DNA of 64,000 bases, from the NCBI GenBank assembly GCA_037975125.1, contig CM075853.1, positions 51,404,458 to 51,468,457 on the forward strand. Reading direction: 5' to 3'. The notes below the pieces were generated by a model. It did not search any database and was not told the origin of the DNA. It saw nothing but the letters and a program-made list of their open reading frames with translations. Shown here in pieces: positions 28,858 to 41,466 of the stretch. This DNA is from Latrodectus hesperus. Its lineage: Eukaryota > Arthropoda > Arachnida > Araneae > Theridiidae. Both the position numbers and the translations under genes were made by a program. How positions within the stretch are numbered: position 1 is the stretch's first letter; each line of letters begins with the position of its first letter.

Positions 28858-29130
28858 GTATCAACATGATAATGCTTTTTTCACTTGCCATGGTGTCACT
28901 ATTTGACAATAATCATGTAGAAATAATTGCATGATCACCTTAAAACCTTAGTTTGAAAATCTTTATCGAGAACCTTTGGGATGTGTTGGAATATTGGTTG
29001 TTTGCAATACTAATTTGGCATAAATCAAACATGAACTACTGCAAGATGAATTGAACATCATTTCGCCCAGTACTAACCAGAAATCATGTCCGGAAAGGGA
29101 AACAGTGTAATTGGTAAAGGACACTGGCAT
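28858..29130 (+). pseudogene. Decayed Tc1-like transposase fragment
   Basis: Two typical transposase blocks remain in different frames. At about 28858 a frame reads YQHDNAFFTCHGVT (compare the QxDNAPxH block around the second catalytic Asp). At about 28961 a frame reads FIENLWDVLEYW (the PIENLWD block with the catalytic Glu). Stops and frameshifts separate them, and no terminal repeats were found. It is not close to the element at 20070 and represents an older insertion of another family. Confidence 0.65.
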
Positions 29131-30430
29131 CTTATAAATTATATTTCTGCCACATTTTGAAATAATAGTGACAGGTATTCAATGACTTTTGACTCTACAA
29201 GAAAATGCATACGAAATCATTATTTAATATCCTTTGTATTGTTTGCTAAAAACTGTTCTATAATTTGATAAGATTAATTTTCTTTTTATATTTTTACCAC
29301 TTAAATTCAATACACAGCATTTACATTTAATGAACCATACGATACTTGGAGATCATCATTTTCTTAATTTAAGTACTAAGCATTTGTTTTTTCACATAAG
29401 CTATGAGTAATTGGAGTGTTCATTTTACACAATTTATATCCGAATCTTTGGAAAAAAATTGCTTGAAAATGTTTCTGACGATAGGTTTATTTTTAATTGA
29501 TTGAAAAATATATCCTTTCAATATCTTATTTTGATCATTTCACTCATACTATTTCACTTAGCTTAAAAACTCTGAGACATTTTGTGTAAAACACTATATT
29601 GATAATTTAAAAAAAATTAATTAAAATTATAATCTTTCTTACAATACTAATCGTCAAAATTTATTTTGGATATGGAAAAAGATATTCTTGTGTTGTTATA
29701 ATTTTTTTAACCTTCCATTAAACATTCCCATCTCATTTACATATGTTTGGAATCAATTTTAAACCCCAGACCCCAGTCAAGGCAAACTAGACACACAAGG
29801 TGTAAGCTTTATGTGATGTTACAGGGCTCGCCCTTCATCTCAAATGATTTCGTTGGAAGTGAAATCGTTGATAGTTTGTTTATAAACTACTAATTTAGAA
29901 CTAGCATTCAATTTGCTCTTTAAATTATTTTCTATTATTTTAAAATTTGAAATTTTAGTATCCGTTTTTTTAATTCATTTACGCGTTTGGAATTCTATTC
30001 AAAGTATAAGTCCAGAAACTGAAATATAATAATTATAAAAGTTGACGATGGGCAGTTCAATCAGTCTTCTTTTGCAAAAAAGTAATTATGGATCCACAAT
30101 AAATCAAATATCAATGAAACATCTTTCCGGATTATTGTTCCTAATAAAGTCCGAAACAGTTTGAATTATTGAATTATTTACGGTTTGCTTCAATATTTAT
30201 TTTCTGTCAACTAAATTGTAATGAGATCAAATACCTGTGACCATTTACTTGATACTTTAAGACAAAAGCGGTAGTCATCAAAATCATATTAAACTACAAA
30301 ATATCAACTAAAAAATAACAATAAAAAATAATAAGAATATAAAATAAAACACAATTCAATTAAGATAATTAATGTTTCCTAATGAAATGCGTCGCACTCT
30401 TTTGCGACCAAATAAACAGAGTTTAATTCT
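29131..30430. other. AT-rich noncoding DNA
   Basis: Nothing assignable. About 90 bp near 29760-29850 is GC-richer and may be a repeat remnant. Confidence 0.5.
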
Positions 30431-30860
30431 CTTTCCACTCCGAAAGTGGGAGAATCTTTGCACTCTCAGAAGACAGTAATCCACAGGAATTCCTGTAACA
30501 TCTGGTCCTCTTTTAAACACAGAAGGAATCTAAATGCGAGCGTTACCATTCGCGTCACGGAAAGAGGAGCTACACCATGCATAACTTCTCTCTCCAGTCA
30601 CGTAAACAGACAGAACGGAATTGATTAAAATTAGAGTCAGCAGAATTCCGTCCACTTTTCGTCGTCACCTTTTAAGCGGAGGACCTCCTGCCGAATACCT
30701 ACACCTATTGACCAGTTGCTCACAGATGAATCGATGTTCGATCGATTCAGTAGACATGTTGCTGCTCTATCGCCCGAATGCTGGAGGAGAAGTTTTTGTT
30801 TCCTTCCACCAGAATAATGTCAGCTTAAGAGATAAACCATTCGATTATGCAGTCTGAGTC
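30431..30860. other. GC-elevated island of unknown nature
   Basis: About 430 bp clearly richer in G and C than its surroundings. It is not similar by eye to any other repeat in the window and includes overlapping GATCGATT-type palindromes near 30730-30750. Plus-strand frames at 30446-30628 and 30621-30857 show no domain. It could be an untranslated exon, enhancer or unrecognised repeat. Confidence 0.35.
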
Positions 30861-33800
30861 TTAAAACAGTACAAAAATTAAGATTTCAGAAGAAAAAGTA
30901 AAATATTATGTAAAAATATTAAATATTATAAATCAAGTAAAAAATATTTTGCAATGACAAATTGTCTTAAATAGCTGAATTTTTTACTTATGTCGTATTT
31001 TCATAATTATAATCAGAAGTGAAAAATTAGCTATTTAGTGAGCTTTTTGTGAGAAATAGTTCAACAATTAAGTTTTGATTTTACAGCAAAACAAAAAATT
31101 ATTTTACTTTTACTATTCTGTAAAAAATCTTGATAATATAAACAATAATTAAGAAAAAAACAAAATATGGAGTTATACTTTTTGTTTTATATAAATATGC
31201 AATATTAAAATTAAACATCTTTTACTAATTATATAAACATCTGATATTATGATTTTGTTGTACTTTCCATATAAGTGAATCAATTCAAATATAGATTATC
31301 AAAAAATGCAAATTTATGACATTGTAACAAAAATATGCATCTCGATCGTGTAAATAACCCTGTTTATTTTGATACTTTAATGATAATGAAATATGAAGAA
31401 TGAAATTATTTTTATTCGTATACTAAAAGAGCCTAAGTTCAGAGAGTTCATTGACAACGAACACTCGAAAACATGAGTATTTTGCTTTATGAAACTTTTA
31501 TTAATTTCGTTGCGTCATAAAATATAGCAATATGTTTGAACAGACTAGTGTTATCTTCCACATTAATTTTTTTATAAAATATATAAAAATAATGTATTTG
31601 ATGAAAATTTTAAACAATGTGACTTAACACATAATAAAAATAATTATATCAATAAAAATATATAAAATTAAGAAACTTAAGTGAAGAAAAATCAAGAAGT
31701 ATCATAGTGAGTTTTATGGTTAAATTTTCCATATTTTTTTATTATTTACAAAACAATGCAAAACAAAATTCCAAACCAGATTTTTCTTAAGAATTCTTCT
31801 ACTCTAAAAAAAACAAGTTCTTATTCATAAAATTATAAATAAGTAAGAAATACTTTGTTTTGATAATGAAGCAAACAGTAACCATTTAAAAGATATTATA
31901 ATAAGCTTTTTAGTTATAAAAATCAGGATATCTAAAAATAAAAAAACTGTCATGCGTAAACTGATCAGAAGTCCGTAAGAATATATCCCCTAACATTTAT
32001 TCTTAGTTTTGTGTTTGATAAAAAAATAAATATTATCCTCATAAAAACACATAAATGATTTTAATATTAAATTTGTACATTTATAATTTTCTCATAATTC
32101 AAACAATTAAACTTTAAAATCTTGATATTTTATCAAATTGAATGAGTAAATGAAATTACAAATCGACTTCTCTCTAAAATTTAATCTAATATTGTCAAAT
32201 ATAACCAAAAAACAAAACTATTTTAAGAGCAAAGAAAATATATTTTCTTCCTCTACTATCGAAGATTAACATTCTCACCCACACGAAAAAGTGAATGTAA
32301 CACGTGGGTGGAATTCCGCTTTATGAGAAGCTTTTTAGAACCTTAAAAATCGCCTCTCTATTCTTTTCTTATCTTTATAGCGTTTAGTGAATGATCTTTA
32401 CGTAAACAATGAAAAGTTCAAGTTAAAGATGTTGTCTAAAGGATTATATTTCTGAGACGTGAAACAGATTCGGCGGTGGAATAAAAAGCAAAATAACAAT
32501 TTTATTAAAATGAAAGCCGGTAAAAATCGTCACGAAAATAGAATAAAATAAAGTATAGATAAATATATATACACATTTAAATTATGGAAATTATATTGTA
32601 TTTTCTTATTTGCATTTTATTCATGCCATGTTAAGTAACAAAGGGAGAAGATGAAATTAGCTTATTGTGCAGAAAGGTATTGAAGCTCTTATCTTATTAT
32701 AGCTATTCAAGATAATTCTACAACTTCCTATTGTTAGAATAATTTGAGATGCACAAAGTTCTCATATGATTCTTCAATTTCCGCATAATTATTTTATTTA
32801 AAATAAAAACATATTCTTTTCATAATCCTATTACACGTAATAATATTCTTATTTGCAGGCAATGCCTTTATCATTTTCACTTTAAATTAGTCATGTTTTT
32901 GCTTGTAATTTTTTTTATTTTAACAAACAAATTAAATTTGAGAATAAGATTATAATTTCTTTACTTTATCAAGTTGTATTTTGTTTTCTTTCATATCATT
33001 TTAATGTATGTATTGGTACTATGAAGAAAAACTATCATATTATCACTCTGTATCATATTACCGAAAAATATTGAAAAAATCATGATTAATAAAAGAAGTT
33101 TAGTTTTCTCACTATATAAATATGACTTAAATTTGGAAAATTTTGTAGACTTTTAGAGTGTTTATTGAAATAATAATACCGTGTTAAAGAGAAAATAAGC
33201 ACTGATTAATGAAATATGCTCAATAATACCTGATAAAAAATAATAGTTAATATAACTATGCAGCTCAAGAATTGTTAAAAAAACAGGACACTATTAAATT
33301 ATTTAACACACTATGGTTCACAACTATAAAACAGTTGTGTTTGATTTTTATTTAAACAATCATTTCCTATTTTGCAAAATATATCTCAAATTACTTTGTA
33401 ACTTTATTAATTAATTTTCAAATATTTATCATTTATTTTGGGCCATAAATATACGGGTATTATTATTTTTCATTTAAAATTTCACAAAATCATTTCATTT
33501 TTTAAAATAAAAGAACATTTCTTGAAAAATATCATCATAACTTGTCTTGATGAAAAATACTTTTATACTTGCACATTGTTTATAAAACTGTAGTATCGAA
33601 TTGAATAAAACTAAACTGAAATTTAAAAAAATGTGGAACTTATGTAGAGAAGATTTTTTATTTTGAAATATCCTAAAAAGATTTTTAAAAAACACCAAAG
33701 ATGGTGTTTTGAAAATACACTTAAAAATGATGGATATGTAAAAAAAGCTCAATAGGAAAAACCAAAAAAATTTCTCATAGTAAAATGCATATTATTCGTC

Positions 33801-36800
33801 TTGCTATGAAAAACTAAGTTTTTCATCAAATTGCTAGTAAGTATTATAAAAACATATCTAAATCAGCTATTAAAAGAATTCTTATACCTACCATTTCACA
33901 AAATTTGTAAAAATCAATAGACTACCACTTTTAACAAAACGTATTCAATTCTTAAGCAAAGAAGCCTCTATTAAATAGATACAGGAGAATATCGATTAGT
34001 AAAAGAGCCCTTTTTTCTCACAAAAAACACTTCAATACAAAATGACTTAACAGTTTTAGTCTCTATTGTCATGGTTTACGAAAAAGAGGTCATTGTTTTG
34101 AAGGAAACTCTTATGATTTGAGATAGAATTTCTCCAAGTGCAAAAATGATTTTGTATTGATTTCAAGTTTCATTGAATATAGATTTTTATAGAAGAATAT
34201 ATATTTATATTGAATAATATATTTATTATAGAAGCATTACAACAACAAATCACACAATACGATTATCCTCTACGGAGTTTAGTCTTTTTATTTCCCTAAA
34301 ACGGATTACTTTTACATACATCTGAAGTTCTAAAAAAATGTTTTGAATAAAATAAAATAAATTCTTTCAACTAATCATCAAATTTTCCTAATTTGAATGC
34401 AGTTGAAAATATTTGTTAATAGTTTGGATGAAAATTTCATAACGTGGGAAGCAGTATTTACAACTTTAAAAGACCTTGTTATCTTTATTTACAATGTATG
34501 AATTGACTTTAATTATTTAGCACACACACAAACTTAATAAAAACATGTCAAACCAGATGATACAGTATTCGTAAAGAAAAGGTTATGCAATTGATGATTA
34601 ACTACTTTTAATGCATTTTTATATAAACATATATTCTTTTTATTTTTATAATTGTGGACCAGCTTTCTTCAAATCTGTTTAATTTATTCAGATATATTTT
34701 AAATACAATAATATATTTTTGATGTGATTGATTCCTAAGTCATAATTTCTAATGCTATTTAGAAAAATTATCCGTTTTAAATTAAATTAATTAAATTTCC
34801 TTAAATTAATTAAATTAATTTCCATTGCAACATTTAAAATTAATGGCTATCATTATGTGAAGATTTCATATTTTTTGTGTTAAGGGTAATGAAACATTGG
34901 ATTCTACTCTAACTTTTAGACAATTATTTCTAATTTTAATTGCAAGTTAACTTGATCTAAGTTCTTTATCTTTAAATCAGTTATAATACAGTAAAAACAT
35001 GACGATATCATGAATATAAGCACTTTTCTTTCAAGGAATATGGAGAAGTAATGCGAAATTGGCCTCATTAAACTTGTTCTTTTTTCGTACAATCTACAAA
35101 AACAACTTTCTCTCCGATAAAGCAATATCTGTTTTGTACTTAAGTATATTTCTTGTAGAAAATTCCCACAATTATTTTTTTAATTTTAAGTAAATCGAAC
35201 TTTATAACATAAATTAAATATATACCGCTTCATAATTTAGTAAAAGATCTAATTTATGCAATGTTTATGCAACTTTACAATGCTTATATAAATTTTATTA
35301 ATATATATATTTTGTGTATAATTATAAATGTAATTTACTTACAATAAATTTTGTGAACAATGTAATATAGATTATTGAATAGGATTGATATTTCCTTTTA
35401 GTATTTAATAGTTGAATTTAGTAATTAATAGTTGGAGATGGCCGTAGTTTCAATGTCTTTGAAATCATTGCCTTTAAAGGAATTTTTAATTATTTTTATA
35501 ATTACTTACGCTGATTGTTATTTGGTAAATGAAATTTGGTTTCCCTTAAATATAAAACCAACGTAACAAAATGTTGAGAAGTAAATTTTAATACGAGCTC
35601 TCGTATCAATAAAAATTGCTGAGAATTCGCAAGATGCACAACATACAAAATGTTCACAAGGGCATGCTTAATTTCAGTAGCAGTCACGAAAGTTGATGCA
35701 CTTAATCAACGAAATTAGGTCGCCCTTAAATATTATTCCACGCTATTCTTGAAATCCATTAGAGTTCATATACATAATTGAAGGCCAAGCCTGACCATAC
35801 GGTTTGGGCACATCTTTATTTCATTTGCAAGTATAATAAAGGTGCTCAAATATGACACGGGAGTTGATGAATTTACTACGATTGACGACAGAATTCTTAA
35901 AAATTAGGGAAATTCATTAGATATCACTTAAATTTATTCAGATACAATTACCATTAAAATATTCATCTTATAATAACATTTAATTTACTTTTTGTTGTAG
36001 AAAAAAAAATATTATAAACAAATATAAATTATGTAACTTATAAAATATGGTTTTTGAAATCTATTTTTTTAGATAGTTTTCTATCTAAAGAAATTTCTAT
36101 TTCTATTTAGAAATAAGTGTTACAGCAATTTTAAATTAAGTTTAATATGAAAAGAACATGATACTTACATAAATATATGTTAATAAATAATATGAAGTGA
36201 GAAACAGGTACTTAATTTCCTTTATTTAGTAATTATTAATACGTGATTTTCTCATTTAATAAAAAAAACTGAAATGTAATTATTTTTTTTAAACATTAAC
36301 TTTTCTAATTCTTAAATAGTTAAATTTCTATATTTTTATTAAAATAATATATTGAAAATATTTTGAATAATTAATGACTATGCAAATAAAATGCATTGAT
36401 AACGGTACTGAAATATTTATTTGGATTTGGTTTTCTTAAATTCAAAGTGTTTTTACTATAATCTTTACATCTTCTGAATACAGCCTGCAAAAAACTACTT
36501 TCTCTTTAATATTTTTACTTAATTATTAATCCCGTATAAACTAAATAATCTTTGCATTATTATTCAACAAAAACAAATAATCTGTATTCAGATTTTAGTA
36601 AGTAGTACAACAAAATTTATAATTAAAGTTGTTAGCATATTAATTAAAAAAGTAATTCATTTTTCCGGACACTGAGAAATAATTTTCAGTCTTCCTTTTA
36701 ATAATTTAACTGACGTCAAGAAATAAATAATGAAGTAATTATCTTGATAATACGATGTGAAGTTCATTGCGAATAATAAATATTTTATTTCACGTTAAAC

Positions 36801-39800
36801 AATGTTCATTCAATGTTTTCTCATTTAAATCTACATGATTAAAAAATTGATAGGAAAATTTTAAAAATTGTTATATAGCTATATATATGGATTGTTAATA
36901 CAACAAAGTAAATAAACATTTGCTGTTAAATTGTAAAAATTCGTCAAAATAATAATCTAGTTCAGAAATAATTCAAACAACTCAAACAACAGGAGGAAAA
37001 CATTTATGAATTCGTTTAATTTTCTTCCTTGGGAATAAAAACTGTCGACGTTATTCTTTTATCTTAATATCTCATTGGATTTCGCTTTGAAATAAAGCTT
37101 TTTTTAATTTTATTGTTTCAAAAATATTGCATAAACATACATCCACATGATCAAACGTAAAAAATAATTTTAACATAATATTGATACGAATTTCTAAGAA
37201 ACATAAAATTGAGGAATTTAAATCATTAAAATACTCAGTCATCAAATAATAATAATAAATTTAAAGACGAGATACTGTTTGTTATTTACTTGCAGCGTTA
37301 TTTCAGAATTTAAAATGAATAGATAAATATTATTAAGATAATTTTCTAAAAAACATTTTATATATAAATAAAAGATCTATACAGAAAATGAATTAATGCA
37401 GAATAATTCTTTGAAAAACATTGATTAATGTTTCTAGACAAAAAAAGTTTAAGTAATAATTCATAGCAAGTAGAGATATCCTAAATATAAAATTATATAT
37501 ATGTATACATAAATTTAAATTTATCATTACTAACACATTAACTACATTAAATAATACAACCACAAATCTATATTTATATTTCATTAATGTATTTTTAAAA
37601 GCTCATCTTCATTCATTTCTTTTAGGAATGATTTTTTTATCAACGAAATGGATCATCAGTAAAACTAACATATTGCAATCATAATTTAATTCCCTTTACA
37701 CTATTCTTTTTCTACTTTAATCGAAGATATATAAGTATCAGTTATATCTTTCCATTTTTTTATCCTTTTCTGTCATACCTTTTTGAATTTTTCCTTAATT
37801 CATAATGTGCATGTAAAATTTAAATGAAAAAAAAGTAAAACATCTTTTTAAGCAAAAAATAATAAGAGCGAAATCCTAAATTATTCTGAATGTTTGTAAA
37901 TTTATAGGGAAAAATCTCAGTCATAATTTGATGAATAAAAATATTGTTACTTATGTTTATTTTATAAATAATGTGGCTTTCTGGGATGGTCCGTAATTTA
38001 GGGTGCCTCTTAGCCTCTTGCCATTTTTGCGCCATATTGTTCGAGATGTTGATCTGGAGATGTATTTCTGGTTGGTATATCATGTTTCAGAGCCGTCTTG
38101 TTTCTTCAAACATGCACGAAAGCAAGCTTGGCGAAAAAAATGGCCAACTTTCACCGAGAGTTACCCTAAAATATATTTTTCTTGCCATGTGTTACAATAA
38201 TGACAAAATTTCAAAACTGTTATTATTTACTTTAACTTTGTTATATTTAAATCAAAGAAGCTTATAATTATGAAATATAAAAGCTGTACTCAGAATTTTT
38301 ATCTGAATATTAAAGAGACCTCTTGGCGAGAATTCTGAACTCTTCATGGCCAGAAATTTATAAAGGCAAATTAATAAATGTGAAAACTTAACAGGAAAGG
38401 TTGCTAATGTTGCATTGTATTACAATATCCTAGAGTATCTAATGAAATGCTCTTTTTGTAGGAGGAAATAAGCAATGATAAATTGTTTCAAGGAATTTTT
38501 AGTTGGTAGTGTTGATTCTTGAATTACAAAGCTTATTTTACTTAATATTAAAAAATTATGATGATAGCTATTAATATTTTTATTCCTCACAAAATACATA
38601 TAAGAAATTAAGCTAATGATACAAAACGGTTTACTTTCAAATAAAATTATGATAACTAAGCTTTTTAATGAAATATACTAGATTAAATTAATAGTTAACA
38701 ATACAAATTAGTCACAAATTCCGCTAATTTAGGAATTAAAGTATGTATGATATTTATGAATAATAGAATGGCAGTAAGTACTGCACAAATCATTAAAAAC
38801 TGCAAAATAAATAAAAAAGATACACAAAACTAAATGCAAAATTTAAAGTACTCTTAATCAAAAAAGATTCTTCTGAAACATTGGATGAAATCATTCTTAC
38901 TTGCTTTCGCAAAGTTAGTTCTCAAAACAAATGAGAATTCTACGAAGTTATAAATTACAGTATGTGTGTGATCTAAAATGGTTCTTCTTTACTGTTTTCC
39001 ACAAAAAAGATATCCTTTCTATATAATCCTGTGATAAATAGGTCAATAAACCAACTATATAAGTCATTATTTTTAATTCTTACAAAGAGATTCAATGCCG
39101 ATGATTCTAGTTGTCATACCGTAGCAAAAAGATTATACGGATACTATTAGACGTACTCGAGGATCATACAACAACGTTATGTACGTGTGTGAATACAATA
39201 ACATCTAATGATTATATTAATATTAATCACTGTATGATTTTTGCAAATGCTATACAATTAATTATCTCCCAATTTGCGCAAAACTACTGTAATATGGATA
39301 AAACAATTTTACAGTAAAAAATTATTATTTTTAATTGGTATGAAAGAATCTCGTATGAAAAATTTGGTTCTAGCTATGCAATGTCAGACTACATGAATAA
39401 AATGTGACTTTGAATACAATCTGTTATAAGTAAGAAACTTTTTCCTCGTTTCCAAACATTCCGCAAATTGAACAAAAACAAATTCTGTATACGTCATTCC
39501 TTTTTGAAGCAATCACAATTGGATCAGATTTTTGTTATGATCTTTCTGTGATTGATGATGTTTTCTTGACGACTCGCAGAAATCAAAACAAAAGTAGCCA
39601 AAGAGAGTTATTTTTCTTAAAATCAAACATTTTATGGCAACGCAATACTTCATACTGAAGACAATTGGTGCATTATTGGTCAAATACTTTCTAAAAAATA
39701 TATAATCTCTCTCTCTCTCTATTTTATTATTCCAATATTGAATTTTGAAATTTTACTTAAAATAAAGTTTAAACTTGTTTGCCTATCTCATGCTATTTGC

Positions 39801-40370
39801 TGGCTCACGTAATCTATTTAAAAAAAACAAGCATTTTTTCTGGAATAAAAATATTTTAACTAAATTTGAACAAAGAGTGATGGAATTTGAGTTTTATTTC
39901 CAGAATGAATACCTGTCAGGTTTATGCTTGAAATATTTTTTCCTTTTCAACATCTGAACAAGTTCTAATACATATATAAAGTTACACGCATCTTCAATGG
40001 AGGTGTTTCTTAAAAAGATGTTACTTCGAAAAACGAATTAATCTCAACAAAAAAAATTAATCTTTCTCTTCATGAGAACTAATTTGACAAATATCTACGG
40101 TTTAACATAGATTCTGGTCTGCCATAAACATCCATTAACAAAAATCTCTGATATTTTAAAACCCTGATCTGTTGAATTGATGATTCTGGTAAACTGCGAT
40201 TTTTAAATAAAATTTTTAAAAAATTAAAAACTAATAATTGTTAGCACTGTATGTACTTTTTGTTTCATTGTAACCCAAAAGATAATTGACAATAAATATC
40301 TCATCCATCAGTTGCTTTGCGGTTTACATGTTTATTCATTTTATAAGTCATATAATTTAAAAAACTAGTA
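30861..40370. other. Long AT-rich noncoding stretch
   Basis: About 9.5 kb without a supportable gene. Small GC-richer patches occur at 35430-35850 and 37970-38170. The latter contains plus-strand frames of 98 and 65 codons without recognisable domains. A (TC)n of about 15 bp is at 39706-39720. The many short open frames are those expected by chance. Confidence 0.5.
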
Positions 40371-40738
40371 AGACATCAGCTCTGCGGGGGGCTATGGAAA
40401 AAATGGTGCCTACAGGAGCATAATCCTGACCGTGGTATCACCTCTACCATCAGCAGAATGCGGGCACATGAGGGGTATGAAATTCCTGCCCGACGGATCT
40501 AGAACCTACGCAGAATGCAGGCACTGCACAGGAGTTCTGTTGGATCTGAGGCATCTCTGTTGCCTCGACCCTCTTCAGCATCGACCCCAACTGCTGCCAT
40601 GACACCCTTTATACGGAAGAAGCTGAAGATGTGGCCAGGACAGTGCTCCATGCCTTTGGTCCCTATGACTTGTCTTTTTTACCTTTTCTTTTTTTTTCTT
40701 TTTGCACTTGTCACACGCATCAACAACATAAACAATTA
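40371..40738 (+). pseudogene. GC-rich open-frame fragment, unidentified, perhaps transposon-derived
   Basis: An abrupt GC-rich block in AT-rich DNA. One plus-strand frame stays open for roughly 120 codons to the stop at 40737-40739, interrupted by a single TAG at 40500-40502. The product is basic, with a stretch reading RGITSTISRMRAHEGYEIPA before the stop codon and NLRRMQALHRSSVGSEASLL after it, then a Ser/Thr/Pro-rich part. The last 25-30 codons are T-rich sequence and probably not coding. I do not recognise the protein. A decayed non-LTR retrotransposon or other repeat is more likely than a host exon. Confidence 0.4.
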
Positions 40739-40922
40739 GTTCAACTTAAATTATCAATGATTGTCGAATCACTGTTAACTCGTTTATTAGAAAATTAAAA
40801 TATTAAGCAAGTATATTAAATCCGTTCATAAAAATAAACTAGCATTTCATAAATTGAAGTTAAATTTTGTTCAACGATAGTTATTTTTTGTACTGAATAT
40901 GCATTGTTTTAAAAAAATAAAA

Positions 40923-40963
<41 letters not shown>

Positions 40964-41295
40964 CTATAAATTCCAAGCATAAATTGTACTAATCATTACA
41001 GAAATGCGATAATATGTTTTTAATATCAAACAACTTTGTACAATACATGAAAATTTTAGCATGATTTGCAGTAGAAACGAATATTATTATACAAGAACGA
41101 AACACATGTAACATAACGCGATTTTATTCAAGAAGGAAATAATCTGCGATATTTAACACGCAATGAAATAGGAGATACGATATAATTATAAAGTGTAAAA
41201 TATTTCCTCTTTCAAAAATGTTCTTCACATAAAAAAAATCCCGAAGAAATATTTAATTGAATAATAAATTGAGTATCTGAGAATAATACACAAAA
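40739..41295. other. AT-rich noncoding DNA with (AT)n at 40926-40959
   Basis: Contains a 34-bp (AT)n preceded by an A-rich run. Nothing else recognised. Confidence 0.6.
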
Positions 41296-41466
41296 TCAAA
41301 GACAAATAGGAAACCACTTGATTTGGACTGGCTCCAGAGTTTGGCTTTTATTATATAACTCAATCAATATCTCGCTGATGCTTTCATCCATAAATTCGTA
41401 CAAATTCTTGGCCAATTTTACTTCCTCTACACTTGATACAGTGCTATTATTTTTGCAGCCTAGCAT
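41296..41466 (-). CDS. Short unidentified open frame (56 aa), possible exon
   Basis: Minus-strand frame ATG 41466 to TGA 41296. The peptide is amphipathic and acidic, with a central stretch VEEVKLAKNLYEFMDESISE and end QIKWFPICL. Codon choice is mixed and less AT-driven than chance frames nearby, which makes it look like coding sequence. I recognise no family. An AG just after the ATG (CTAG, then GCTGC) could be a splice acceptor, but the preceding sequence is not pyrimidine-rich. It could be a terminal exon, a decayed gene fragment or chance. Confidence 0.25.
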   Translation of the reverse strand: MLGCKNNSTVSSVEEVKLAKNLYEFMDESISEILIELYNKSQTLEPVQIKWFPICL

